This document shows, piece after piece, positions 17,194 through 25,170 of a stretch of 64,000 nucleotides of DNA; within the stretch, counting starts at the first letter, position 1, and each line of letters begins with the position of its first letter. The DNA comes from Lachnospira pectinoschiza (GTDB lineage: Bacteria > Bacillota > Clostridia > Lachnospirales > Lachnospiraceae). The notes under the pieces are model-generated. The model did not search any database and was not told the DNA's origin. It saw only the letters and a list, made by a program, of their open reading frames with translations. The stretch spans positions 186,001 to 250,000 of the forward strand of contig NZ_JAJCRR010000004.1 in assembly GCF_020564355.1 (NCBI RefSeq). Direction: 5' to 3'. The position numbers and the translations under genes were made by a program.

Positions 17194-18147
17194 ATGACAG
17201 ATACGCAGAAGGAGGTGTTTAAGACACCAGTAAACAAGATAAGGCTGTTTGAGCATGGGGCTCCGGGTTCGCAGAACCTTAAGCTTACAAGAAAATATTA
17301 CACTGAAGATATGCCTGATGGAAGAGTAAAGCATATAGTGCAGAACATTACAGATCCGGATATTGTTCCTTATATACCTGATGGTATTGGTAACAGTACA
17401 GACAGACAAAGGATTCCGGCAGTATTGATTATTCCAGGAGGTGCGTTCAGACGCCTTGTATACAACTTTGAAGGTGAAGATGTTGCAAAGTGGCTTAATA
17501 GTATGGGAATAGCTGCATTTGTTCTTGAATGCAGGCTTCCATCAGATGAACATGATAATGCAGAGGATGTCCCACTTATAGATGCTATGCGCGCAATGAG
17601 AGTTATAAGAGGAAGGGCGCAGGAATTCGGTATAGATGAAGCTAAGATAGGCGTTATGGGCTTTTCAGCAGGAGGCTTTATGGCAGCGTTATTATCAACA
17701 GCGTATGAAAGTGATGTGTATGCGGATTATAAGTATAAGGATGAATATGATAAACTATCAGCAAGACCAGATTTTGCTGTTTGTTCATATCCGGTTATAA
17801 GTATTGACGATTGTATTGAAGCAGGCAAAAGATATATGTCTGAGGAACAGGTGCTTGAGAGAATCAGTGACAGTAAGGCAAAGATACTGCATAAGTATAA
17901 TCCGGATAAGCTTGTAAGACCGGATATGCCGCCAGTATTTATATGTGAAACGGATGATGACAGAACAACATTGTCTGAGAACAGTGTGGGCTTTTATATG
18001 GCAGCAAGAAAAGCCGGAGTAAGTGCTGAACTTCATATATTCAGAACAGGTGGCCATGGTTATGGCTGTGGTGATGATTTTGCACAGACTGGTGAGTGGA
18101 AAGTACTTTTTACAAAGTGGATTAAGAGTATTGGAATTATTAGTTAA
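17194..18147 (+). CDS. Alpha/beta hydrolase (esterase/acetyl-xylan-esterase-like)
   Basis: 317 aa alpha/beta hydrolase. The nucleophile elbow is GFSAGG, the oxyanion-hole region VLIIPGGAF lies about 100 residues upstream, and the catalytic His is in TGGHGYG near the C-terminus. A DDD triplet in CETDDDRTT probably supplies the acid. This layout is typical of small-ester hydrolases of the BD-FAE / acetyl esterase group. No signal peptide, so intracellular. It is followed immediately by a truncated pseudouridine synthase gene. ATA-rich codon use matches its upstream partner and sets both apart from the core genes. Confidence 0.85.
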   Translation: MTDTQKEVFKTPVNKIRLFEHGAPGSQNLKLTRKYYTEDMPDGRVKHIVQNITDPDIVPYIPDGIGNSTDRQRIPAVLIIPGGAFRRLVYNFEGEDVAKWLNSMGIAAFVLECRLPSDEHDNAEDVPLIDAMRAMRVIRGRAQEFGIDEAKIGVMGFSAGGFMAALLSTAYESDVYADYKYKDEYDKLSARPDFAVCSYPVISIDDCIEAGKRYMSEEQVLERISDSKAKILHKYNPDKLVRPDMPPVFICETDDDRTTLSENSVGFYMAARKAGVSAELHIFRTGGHGYGCGDDFAQTGEWKVLFTKWIKSIGIIS

Positions 18148-18148
18148 G

Positions 18149-18418
18149 ATGGATATGGTATACGGGGATAAAGATAAGATTATATTAAACAAGCCGGCGG
18201 GACAACTGTCGCAGAGCGGAAAGTCGTTTGAGATGGATCTTGTAAGTGAAGTTCTTACATATAGAAAAAGCAAGGGTGAAGAAGCTTACGCAGCTATAAT
18301 AAACAGACTTGACCGTCCTGTATCAGGGCTTGTGCTTATGGCTAAGAATAAAAAGGAATCAGCAAGATTGTCTTTACTTATGCAAAAAGAAACACTATGT
18401 AAACTGAGCCAAAACTGA
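18149..18418 (+). pseudogene. Truncated RluA-type pseudouridine synthase
   Basis: 89 residues remain of a protein normally over 200 aa. IINRLDRPVSGLVLMAKN is the RluA catalytic region, whose Asp makes the covalent intermediate, and IILNKPAGQ precedes it as usual. After about 80 residues the match stops and the frame ends in an unrelated tail. It begins 1 nt after the hydrolase stop. The break lies close to the right-hand pflB repeat, so truncation probably came with insertion or deletion at that boundary. Confidence 0.75.
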
Positions 18419-18486
18419 ACCAGCGAATGTTTTGGAAGCTTGGATGTGCTTAAAATGGATATTATTTTGAGATTGCCGTTGAAAGC

Positions 18487-18526
18487 AGAACATTCCATGA
18501 TAGAATGTAATCTGGGATTTTGAAAA
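18487..18526 (+). repeat. Direct repeat, right copy of the pflB 3' end
   Basis: Matches 15892-15931 at 37 of 40 positions, including the codons for RTFHDRM and the stop, but is not attached to a pflB frame. A terminator follows 30 nt later, as would be expected after the original pflB. Confidence 0.85.
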
Positions 18527-18556
18527 GAATAAAATATACAGGCTGAGAAGCTTTAG

Positions 18557-18595
18557 AAAAGCCGCATTCCCGCTATCGACGGGGTTGCGGCTTTT
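18557..18595 (+). terminator. Terminator, probably the original pflB terminator
   Basis: AAAAGCCGCA pairs with TGCGGCTTTT, with an inner CCC/GGG pair. It lies just downstream of the displaced pflB end. Confidence 0.75.
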
Positions 18596-18685
18596 GAGTT
18601 ACTTTTGTTATGAAATCAATGGATATACTATTAGTGTTAGCAGGCTAAACACAACTCGGAAAAGATTTTTTGGAGAATATTAATA

Positions 18686-19282
18686 ATGAAAGAAAAAGAA
18701 TGGGAAAAACTTTTAAGAATAAAAACAACCGGACGTGACGACACCAGGTCGGATACGTTCAGGTATCCATATGAGCCGACATCCTATGAAGTGTTAGAAA
18801 GACTAGCGAATACCGGGATAATAGGTAAAAATAATACCCTGTTAGATTATGGCTGTGGAAAAGGCAGGGTAAGCATTTTTATGGCATATCAGACAAAATG
18901 TCATTCTATTGGGATAGAATATGATGAACGGATTTACAACCGGGCGTTAGCAAATAAAACTGACGCAGTTTCGGGGAATAAAGTGAAGTTTTTATGTGTT
19001 GATGCAGTAGGCTTTAAAATTCCGGATAACGTGGACAGATTTTTCTTTTTCAATCCATTTTCAGTTGAAATATTTAAGAGTGTTCTGGCGAATATTATAG
19101 ACAGTTATTATGAAAATCAAAGAGAAATGCTTGTTATGTGTTATTATCCGTCAGATGAGTATCTTATGTGTCTGTCACAGGAATATAATGTAACCTTTGT
19201 TGAAGAAATTGATTGCAGTGACATATCCGATGGTGAAAGCAGACGGGAGAAAGTAGTCGTGTATAGAGTGGGGGAGAAATAG
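18686..19282 (+). CDS. Class I SAM-dependent methyltransferase
   Basis: 198 aa. SAM-binding motif I is LDYGCGKGRVSIF (about 53-65), followed by an acidic residue at the end of the second strand (GIEYDE). A later FFFFNPFS takes the place of the usual NPPY-like motif IV, so the substrate may be an atypical N- or small-molecule target. A GGAG about 10 nt upstream supports the start. It stands alone between the displaced pflB terminator and an HD-domain gene. Substrate is not evident. Confidence 0.75.
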   Translation: MKEKEWEKLLRIKTTGRDDTRSDTFRYPYEPTSYEVLERLANTGIIGKNNTLLDYGCGKGRVSIFMAYQTKCHSIGIEYDERIYNRALANKTDAVSGNKVKFLCVDAVGFKIPDNVDRFFFFNPFSVEIFKSVLANIIDSYYENQREMLVMCYYPSDEYLMCLSQEYNVTFVEEIDCSDISDGESRREKVVVYRVGEK

Positions 19283-19363
19283 TTTTTTTATAAAAAAGAT
19301 ATATCACAAAAACAGTAAAAAGTGATACAATGCAGATAATAACATTGCAGGAGGATCACAACA

Positions 19364-19951
19364 ATGGAACACATTTCAAGAAAGGAAGCATTTGAATTAC
19401 TCAAAAAATACAACAAAGACCCATTTCACATTCAGCATGCACTGACCGTGGAAGCCGTGATGAAGTGGTATGCGAATGAACTGGGATACGGCGATGATGC
19501 ACAATACTGGGGAATCGTAGGACTTTTACACGATATTGATTTTGAACTGTACCCGGAACAGCACTGTATCAAAGCACCGGAGCTGTTAAGGGAAGGCGGT
19601 GTATCGGAAGATATCATTCACGGTGTTGTTTCACACGGCTATGGCATTACGGTGGACGTAGCGCCGGAACATGAAATGGAAAAGGTGCTGTTTGCAGCAG
19701 ATGAACTGACAGGACTGATCTGGGCGGCGGCATTAATGCGCCCTTCTAAAAGCACAAAGGATATGGAATTAAAGTCCTTAAAAAAGAAATATAAAAGCAA
19801 AGGATTTGCGGCAGGCTGTTCCAGAGAAGTCATTGAGCGCGGCGCAGAACAGCTCGGATGGGAACTGGAAAAGCTGCTGACTATGACATTGGCGGCAATG
19901 GCTGCATCGGAAGACTACATTAACGAAGAAATGGAAAAAGAAAATGTTTAA
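19364..19951 (+). CDS. HD-domain (HDIG) phosphohydrolase
   Basis: 195 aa. Metal ligands of an HD domain are visible: H in IQHALTVEAVM, HD in GLLHDIDFE, then HGVVSHGYG. These small proteins often hydrolyse nucleotides or other phosphoesters. The GCAGGAGG at about 19347-19354 sets the ATG. A perfect dyad TATCAC/GTGATA (19303-19328) lies at a -10-like TACAAT and may be an operator. The stop overlaps the next start by 8 nt, indicating translational coupling. Confidence 0.8.
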   Translation: MEHISRKEAFELLKKYNKDPFHIQHALTVEAVMKWYANELGYGDDAQYWGIVGLLHDIDFELYPEQHCIKAPELLREGGVSEDIIHGVVSHGYGITVDVAPEHEMEKVLFAADELTGLIWAAALMRPSKSTKDMELKSLKKKYKSKGFAAGCSREVIERGAEQLGWELEKLLTMTLAAMAASEDYINEEMEKENV

Positions 19952-20366
19952 AACACCGAAGGAATGTTATGATTATATTGTGAAAAATGAACTGGAAACG
20001 GCGGTTATCGGGGCGATGATGCAGCAGACGGACAATTATTCAATTGCGGAAATTGCAGACGCGAGATTTCACAACAGGGAAGGGAAAATTTCCTTTACTT
20101 CCGCAGGATACAAAATTAATATCGAAGTGACAGATGACGAGATTGTGACTGCGGTTTTAAACGGATTGTATGTCAGCGCATTTTTATCAAGAAAAGACGA
20201 CAACTACCGGGTGCATTTTTTAGTGTCGGGATACCCGGCTGAAATGAAAGCGCGTTTTGAAGAAGAAATCACAAAAGAGGTTGTAAGATACATGATAATG
20301 TCGGTCATTATGGCATGCAGACTGGACAGTGAGAAGAAATTAAAAATATATATCGGAAATGAATAA
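19944..20366 (+). CDS. Hypothetical protein coupled to the HD-domain gene
   Basis: 140 aa, not recognised. Soluble, mixed alpha/beta, with a pattern of alternating charged and hydrophobic residues; one basic/acidic stretch (EMKARFEEEITKEVVRYM) looks helical. It overlaps the HD-domain gene by 8 nt and so is expected to be made with it. No motif suggests an activity. Confidence 0.7.
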   Translation: MFKTPKECYDYIVKNELETAVIGAMMQQTDNYSIAEIADARFHNREGKISFTSAGYKINIEVTDDEIVTAVLNGLYVSAFLSRKDDNYRVHFLVSGYPAEMKARFEEEITKEVVRYMIMSVIMACRLDSEKKLKIYIGNE

Positions 20367-20395
20367 AAATTCTTTATAATAATGATTGATAAAAC

Positions 20396-21107
20396 ATGAA
20401 CTGTGAAGATATGGTAAAGATACCGGAATTGGAAAATGTACTGCTTTTAAGAGCAGGAGCAGGCGGTATGAAAAATATTGTCCGGTGGATTTATTTTGCA
20501 GACTGCCTACAGTGTGTGCAGAGTGAATACAAAGTGGAAGATTATATTCACGGCGGGGAATTTGTAATTCTGACAAACCGCAGTGTCACAGATAACAAGG
20601 ATACATTGATAGGACTTATCGGAAAAATGCTTGCGCATGGCATTTCAGCGCTGGGAATCAATGAAGGGCAGATTTCCGATGAACTGATACAGTATGCCGA
20701 TGGAAATGACCTGCCGCTGTTTGAACTGCCGGAGAAATATCCGCTGATAGACCTCTTCCAGATACTCTGCAACAAACTTGTGCTGGAGGAAAACAATAAA
20801 AATCTGGAGGAACAGCTTTTATTTCAATTCTGGATTCAGAACATTTAAACAGAGAAAGCATTTTAGCACAGGCACGATACTTAAATGTGGACCTTTCAGG
20901 CGGGTTCTGTGTGGTTGAATTTGCGTTAAAGGCAGCACAGAATCAGAACGGGGATTCGCTGGCACTGGGGCGGGAACTGCGCCATATTATCAGTATGGAA
21001 TTTTCTTTTTATACGGCATCGGATATTTTAATGCTTTCCCAGACAGGGTCTGTGCTGGCACTGGTATCGTCAGAACGGATAAAAGAAGAAGATTTAAAAA
21101 TGATTCT
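20396..21107 (+). pseudogene. PucR-type transcriptional regulator, frameshifted and truncated
   Basis: The first 140 residues match the purine-catabolism regulator-like (PucR) N-terminal domain: ISALGINEG and ELPEKYPLIDLFQIL. Near 20824 the frame breaks; restoring one T in the TTATTTC run continues the protein as SILDSEHLNRESILAQARYL and on through a GGDEF-like middle. The gene is cut off at about 21107 where a mobC fragment begins, so the C-terminal PucR helix-turn-helix is missing. Downstream remnants of an aminotransferase and a 4-hydroxybutyrate dehydrogenase suggest it once controlled GABA use. No functional regulator is expected. Confidence 0.8.
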
Positions 21108-21338
21108 GAGTATATCCGTCTTCTTATCAGTCAGAAACCAAATGATTATCCGGAAATAAGGAAGATTCTGAAGGAACTCATTAATGAAGTCAACAGAATT
21201 GGAATAAATATCAACCAGATAGTATTTAACAATAATGCCGGGCTGTATTCCAAGGAAGATAAGACACAGCTGATAGCTTATATGCGGAAACTGAATCAGA
21301 AGGTAGATGAGGCGGTGGTAAAGATTGGCAATCAGTAA
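21108..21338 (+). pseudogene. mobC: MobC-like relaxosome protein, C-terminal fragment
   Basis: The frame 21108-21338 encodes about 76 residues including NRIGININQIVFNNNAGLY and a C-terminal VVKIGNQ, characteristic of plasmid mobilisation MobC proteins. It has no start and begins exactly where PucR homology ends. Its stop overlaps the relaxase start by 14 nt, the usual mobC-relaxase arrangement. Confidence 0.8.
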
Positions 21339-21534
21339 AATCCTTAATATGAAGGATTGTGGTGGGCATTTTCACGGAAAACATCTAAAGAGATCTCTTG
21401 ATTATGTGATGAATCCGGAGAAAACACAGGATGGAAGGCTTATAGGTGCAATCAACTGTCAGGTCGATTCTGCTTTTGAACAGATGAAAGCTACAAAACG
21501 GAAGTTTGGAAAAGTTGATAAAAGGCAGGGATAG
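21325..21534 (+). pseudogene. Relaxase/mobilisation nuclease, N-terminal fragment
   Basis: Starts at a TTG (21325) and encodes 69 residues: ILNMKDCGGHFHGKHLKRSL, then INCQVDSAFEQMK and KFGKVDKRQG. This is the N-terminus of a MobA/VirD2-type relaxase, usually more than 400 aa. Homology stops at DKRQG just before the first catalytic histidine region, so it is a dead remnant of an integrated mobilisable element. Confidence 0.85.
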
Positions 21535-21803
21535 CGGTATGGTTTCGGTATTCAAATTGAGGGAATAAGAATAGACAAAGTTTTTTTACTTTCTGTTCTG
21601 TTGATTTTTGCTTATATCGTGATTTTCTGCAATGAGTATTGAAAACCTTTTTTTCTAATGTTAAAATTAAGTAAAGATTAAAAGACATAATATATATTTC
21701 AGATAATATTAATTTCATTGAGAAAAGCTGTGAGCAGCATATACATGAGTAGACATTGTTAATTTACAATACATAAAATGTAGACAGACAAGGAGGTTGG
21801 TTT

Positions 21804-22472
21804 ATGTCAAGGATAACGGATTATGCTTTTTTATTTCAAAAATCATTTGGAACATCAGGAGTGAATTCAATAGGTAGTTTTCAGTTGTCCCAGTTGAATA
21901 GCAGTTCTGTTCAAGCACAATTAAAAGCTGCCGGAATTAACACGAATAGTAAACAATATAAGTCTGCTGTAAAACAAATGATGTCTGCTGGAAATGGTGC
22001 AATGTATGGCAATATTCAGGGAATAAAAAATCTGATGAGTCATTATGATAAGGACGGAGATTATATTAATCCTGTAAATGGATTGTCAGGACTTTTAGTG
22101 ACAGATGAAAATGAAAGTTCGAGAAAAAAGATTATATCAATTCCGGATAGCAGCAAAGAAGAAATGTATGAACTGACAAAAAAAGAATTTCTGCGTGAAA
22201 ATGGTGTATGCAATGGTGATACAACAAGACGCTCAGATGTATATAACAATTTGTATCGTAAAATGCAGAAGAAAGACAGACTGGCTGCCGGGTACACTCT
22301 TGAAAAATATGAGAGAATTTACAGACAGGCATTTTATGATGCAGCAAAAACGGCTGATCCTAACTGGGAAATTGGTAAGCCAATCAAAGAGGGAGCATTA
22401 GATAATGTTACAAGAGAATCAATAGAAGCTAAGAAATCTCTTGCTCAGTCAACGGTAGATACTAAAATTTGA
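21804..22472 (+). CDS. Uncharacterised protein with N-terminal DYA motif
   Basis: 222 aa, family not recognised (DUF3879-like proteins come to mind but cannot be confirmed). Begins MSRITDYAFLFQKSFG; residues 6-8 (DYA) align in position with NYS in three other proteins of this window. Rich in Ser, Gln, Asn and Lys with no cysteine-rich or membrane part; a segment near residues 75-90 (YDKDGDYINPVNG) looks like an EF-hand-type calcium loop. AAGGAGG at 21791-21797 sets the ATG. It is followed by a fragment and two related small genes. No classical signal peptide. Confidence 0.65.
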   Translation: MSRITDYAFLFQKSFGTSGVNSIGSFQLSQLNSSSVQAQLKAAGINTNSKQYKSAVKQMMSAGNGAMYGNIQGIKNLMSHYDKDGDYINPVNGLSGLLVTDENESSRKKIISIPDSSKEEMYELTKKEFLRENGVCNGDTTRRSDVYNNLYRKMQKKDRLAAGYTLEKYERIYRQAFYDAAKTADPNWEIGKPIKEGALDNVTRESIEAKKSLAQSTVDTKI

Positions 22473-22477
22473 CATAT

Positions 22478-22597
22478 GGATACTATTGCCTTTGGACATA
22501 TGAAGGAAGTGAATATGAAGCTGGAACATTTACAGCAAATTCCACTTCGGCAAATTCTCCGTGGAATACAATGAGTTTGAGATTTAATGTGTACTAA
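22478..22597 (+). pseudogene. C-terminal fragment of an unknown protein
   Basis: About 39 codons without a start: GYYCLWTYEGSEYEAGTF and later SPWNTMSLRFNVY before a TAA at 22595-22597. It reads like the beta-rich C-terminus of a larger protein of the same cluster whose front part was lost. It lies between two members of the NYS group. Confidence 0.45.
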
Positions 22598-22611
22598 GGA
22601 GGATTTGCAAT

Positions 22612-22967
22612 ATGCAGATTAATTCTAATTATTCTATGAATGGTGTGCCGTGTGAAACTAGACGTAAGCAGGATAATATCCCTCAATTTAGTACAGAATG
22701 TGTTACTCAGGAAAATGAAAATATAAATCCATATATGGCAGAAGCAGATTTTGATGAAAAAGCATTTGGTATGATTCTTTTACGGATGAAGGAATGATAA
22801 ATACAGTTGATGAAAATGTGACACCTGGAATTTCAGTTCAAGCTCCTGCACCAGCAGTGTCAAGCGTAAAGGTAGTTGCAGCGCAAATAAAAAGTGATGG
22901 ATATGTGTATGTTACAGTGCAGGTAGCTGGATATGGGAAAAATATTTATGCGATATCTGTCATATAA
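22612..22967 (+). pseudogene. NYS-motif small protein, probably frameshifted
   Basis: The first frame gives MQINSNYSMNGVP and stops at 22795-22797 after 61 residues. A second frame continues to 22967 with VTPGISVQAPAPAVSSVKVV and a beta-rich end (GYVYVTVQVAGYGKNIYAI). Adding one T to the TCTTTTACG run near 22780 would join them as GMILFTDEGMINTVDENV, giving about 118 residues. AAGGAGG at about 22597-22603 supports the start. Alternatively the two are separate genes overlapping at ATGA (22794-22797). Confidence 0.55.
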
Positions 22968-23016
22968 GGAATTGTATGATTACATAAATGACAGAACAGA
23001 GAGGTGATTCAATTAA

Positions 23017-23604
23017 ATGGAAATATCAAATAATTATAGCACAGCAAAAGTGTGGAACACATCGAATAAAAATGTTTCTAAACCTTCTGAACAAAACAAA
23101 TGGAAATTAACAGATTCTTTAAAAGAGAAGATTGTTGATCTGGCAAAAAAAGATGCACAGGACAATGTATATATGGGAAATGCATTTATGAATTTGAGAA
23201 AGACGGAAGTAAGCAAAGTAGCCCCGAATAGAGCTGCTTTAATTGGAAAGTTTAGTCAATCAATGAATTCAGGTAATATGTCAGCAATGAAAGAAGTTGA
23301 GGAAGCAGACAAAAAATGGCTCTGTATGCTGTTTGGAATACCTTATGAGGCAAAATATCAGGGAACAGGGACAGGCTCGGCAATTCATGTATACAATGAA
23401 GCTGGCGAAGAAGTTTTGACCTATACAGGGGGAGTAGGCTGGCAGGAAAAAGAAACAAAAGCAGAGTCGCAGGTTCATTCAGCATTGAAAATGACATATT
23501 ATGAGGCATTTAGTGAGGCGAGAAAAGCATTAAATAGTGAAGAAAAGACTGGTAGTGTAGGTGAAAACATAATATTGCAAGATAATTTTGATATGAAGGC
23601 ATGA
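23017..23604 (+). CDS. NYS-motif uncharacterised protein
   Basis: 195 aa, not recognised. Begins MEISNNYSTAKVW with N6-Y7-S8, then a Lys-rich helical region and a conserved-looking middle (KWLCMLFGIPYEAKYQGTG) and VLTYTGGVGW. No membrane segment or Sec signal peptide. AGAGAGGTG lies about 13 nt upstream of the ATG. It stands between a broken relative and the stub of an aminotransferase gene, so it probably came in with the mobile-element remnant. Confidence 0.65.
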   Translation: MEISNNYSTAKVWNTSNKNVSKPSEQNKWKLTDSLKEKIVDLAKKDAQDNVYMGNAFMNLRKTEVSKVAPNRAALIGKFSQSMNSGNMSAMKEVEEADKKWLCMLFGIPYEAKYQGTGTGSAIHVYNEAGEEVLTYTGGVGWQEKETKAESQVHSALKMTYYEAFSEARKALNSEEKTGSVGENIILQDNFDMKA

Positions 23605-23622
23605 AGTATTTGCTCCTTTTTC

Positions 23623-23709
23623 CTTGCACCGCTTACCATGACGGATGAACAGATGGAAAAGGGACTTGAAATTTTTGAAGAAGCATTAAAAGAAGCGTTA
23701 AACGCATAG
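23623..23709 (+). pseudogene. Class III aminotransferase, last codons only
   Basis: 28 codons: LAPLTMTDEQMEKGLEIFEE and a short ALKEALNA end before TAG. This is the usual C-terminus of class III aminotransferases of the 4-aminobutyrate transaminase type. No upstream part survives. Given the PucR remnant on the left and 4-hydroxybutyrate dehydrogenase on the right, a GABA transaminase is the best guess. The break lies between 23604 and 23623. Confidence 0.65.
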
Positions 23710-23786
23710 CAGATAAGCAGACTATAGAACAGAAATCAAGATTTACAGCAGACGAACAATAGGCAAAGAAAGGGGCATAAAGAAGC

Positions 23787-24908
23787 ATGAAAGGGTTTTC
23801 AATAAAAACAGAAATTGAAGAATACGATACATTTGAACAATTTGCAAAAGAAGCACAGCTTGGGGAAAAGGATTTAGTCCTTTGTGGTGAGCATACTTAT
23901 AAGCAGTATGTAGAGCCGCTCTCACTCGGTGTACAGACACTTTTCCGTGAAAAGTACGGAAAAGGCGAACCGACAGACGGTGCGGTCGATGCAATTCTTG
24001 ATGCGCTGCGGGATAAGAACTTTGACCGGATTGTTGCAATCGGCGGCGGTACCGTTATTGATATTGCAAAGGCGGTTGCCGTTGCAGCCCCTGAGGATAA
24101 AGTCGATGATTTATACGACCATGTCAGTGAACTTGAAAAAAGACATCCGTTGATTATCGTACCGACCACCTGCGGAACGGGCAGTGAAGTGACAAACATT
24201 TCCGTCATGAACCGTGTCAGCAAGGGTGTAAAAATGGGACTGGCATCCGATGCCATGCTCGCAGATAAGGCGGTTCTGATTACAAATCTTTTGGATTCCA
24301 TGCCGTATCAGGTATTTGCGACATCATCGATTGATGCAATGGTTCACAGTGCAGAATCCTTTTTAAGCCCGAACGGTTGCAGTATTTCAAGACTTTTCTC
24401 GTCAGAAGCATTAAAATTAATTCTTACCTGCTGGGATAAGGTGGTAAAGGAAGGCGGAGAAGAGGCGTGGAAAAGGTATGCTGCAGAATTTTTAGAGGCT
24501 TCCAACTGGGCAGGACTGGGGTTTGGTTATGCGGGCTGTGCCGCCGTTCATGCGTGTGCCTATCCACTCGGTTCGGTATATCACATTCCGCACGGACAGT
24601 CCAATCAGTTAATGTTTCAGGACGTTATGAAAATGTATAAAAAGTTATGTCCGGACGGCAGAATCAACGAACTGGAAGCACTGATTGCGGAAAGCCTTCA
24701 TGTTACACCGGATACGTCGCTTGAGACACTGTATGCTTTAATGGATAAGGTTTTAAAGAAAGCACCGTTAAAGGAATTCGGTGTCAGGGAAAGTGACCTT
24801 GCGCAGTTTGCAAAAGACGTCATTCAGACACAGCAAAGACTGTTAAGAAACAATTATGTTGAACTGACGGAAGAACAGATTCTGGAAATCTACCGTGCGG
24901 CATTTTAA
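23787..24908 (+). CDS. 4hbD: 4-hydroxybutyrate dehydrogenase (iron-containing ADH family)
   Basis: 373 aa, close to the 371 aa of the Clostridium kluyveri enzyme. It interconverts succinate semialdehyde and 4-hydroxybutyrate with NAD(H). Visible motifs: NAD-binding AIGGGTVIDIAKAV (about 85-98), IIVPTTCGTGSEVTN (about 122-136), ATSSIDAMVHSAES with metal His, and YHIPHGQSN with further metal ligands. The C-terminal QQRLLRNNY stretch also fits 4HbD. It follows the stub of a probable GABA transaminase by about 77 nt, so the original operon was likely for GABA breakdown. With the transaminase gone, its substrate must come from elsewhere. Confidence 0.8.
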   Translation: MKGFSIKTEIEEYDTFEQFAKEAQLGEKDLVLCGEHTYKQYVEPLSLGVQTLFREKYGKGEPTDGAVDAILDALRDKNFDRIVAIGGGTVIDIAKAVAVAAPEDKVDDLYDHVSELEKRHPLIIVPTTCGTGSEVTNISVMNRVSKGVKMGLASDAMLADKAVLITNLLDSMPYQVFATSSIDAMVHSAESFLSPNGCSISRLFSSEALKLILTCWDKVVKEGGEEAWKRYAAEFLEASNWAGLGFGYAGCAAVHACAYPLGSVYHIPHGQSNQLMFQDVMKMYKKLCPDGRINELEALIAESLHVTPDTSLETLYALMDKVLKKAPLKEFGVRESDLAQFAKDVIQTQQRLLRNNYVELTEEQILEIYRAAF

Positions 24909-24930
24909 AAGTTATAAAGAAAAAGCGTTA

Positions 24931-24966
24931 CAGGACATCTGCATTAGGGCGGGTGTCCAGTTTTTG
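24931..24966 (+). terminator. Weak terminator-like hairpin
   Basis: CAGGACA pairs with TGTCCAG, followed by five T. The loop is about 16 nt, so the hairpin is weak. Confidence 0.45.
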
Positions 24967-25001
24967 TCCGTAAAAATATACAGGGAATTGTATACAGACC
25001 A

Positions 25002-25030
25002 TTGAATTTCCGAATTGAAAGTCGTATAGT
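25002..25030 (+). promoter_or_regulatory. Sigma-A promoter for the second Fe-ADH gene
   Basis: TTGAAT (25002-25007), 17-nt spacer, TATAGT (25025-25030). Leader of about 135 nt with no recognised element. Confidence 0.6.
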
Positions 25031-25170
25031 ATGAATAAATATTCATGCCACTTGTTACAGAACCGAATTTATCAGGTTTGTGAGCGGTGTATTACCGTTT
25101 TACTGCAAAGTCGTTTAGGAAACGGGAGTGGTGTGAAAATATGTACGACTGGAAGAAAAGAGGAAGAAAA

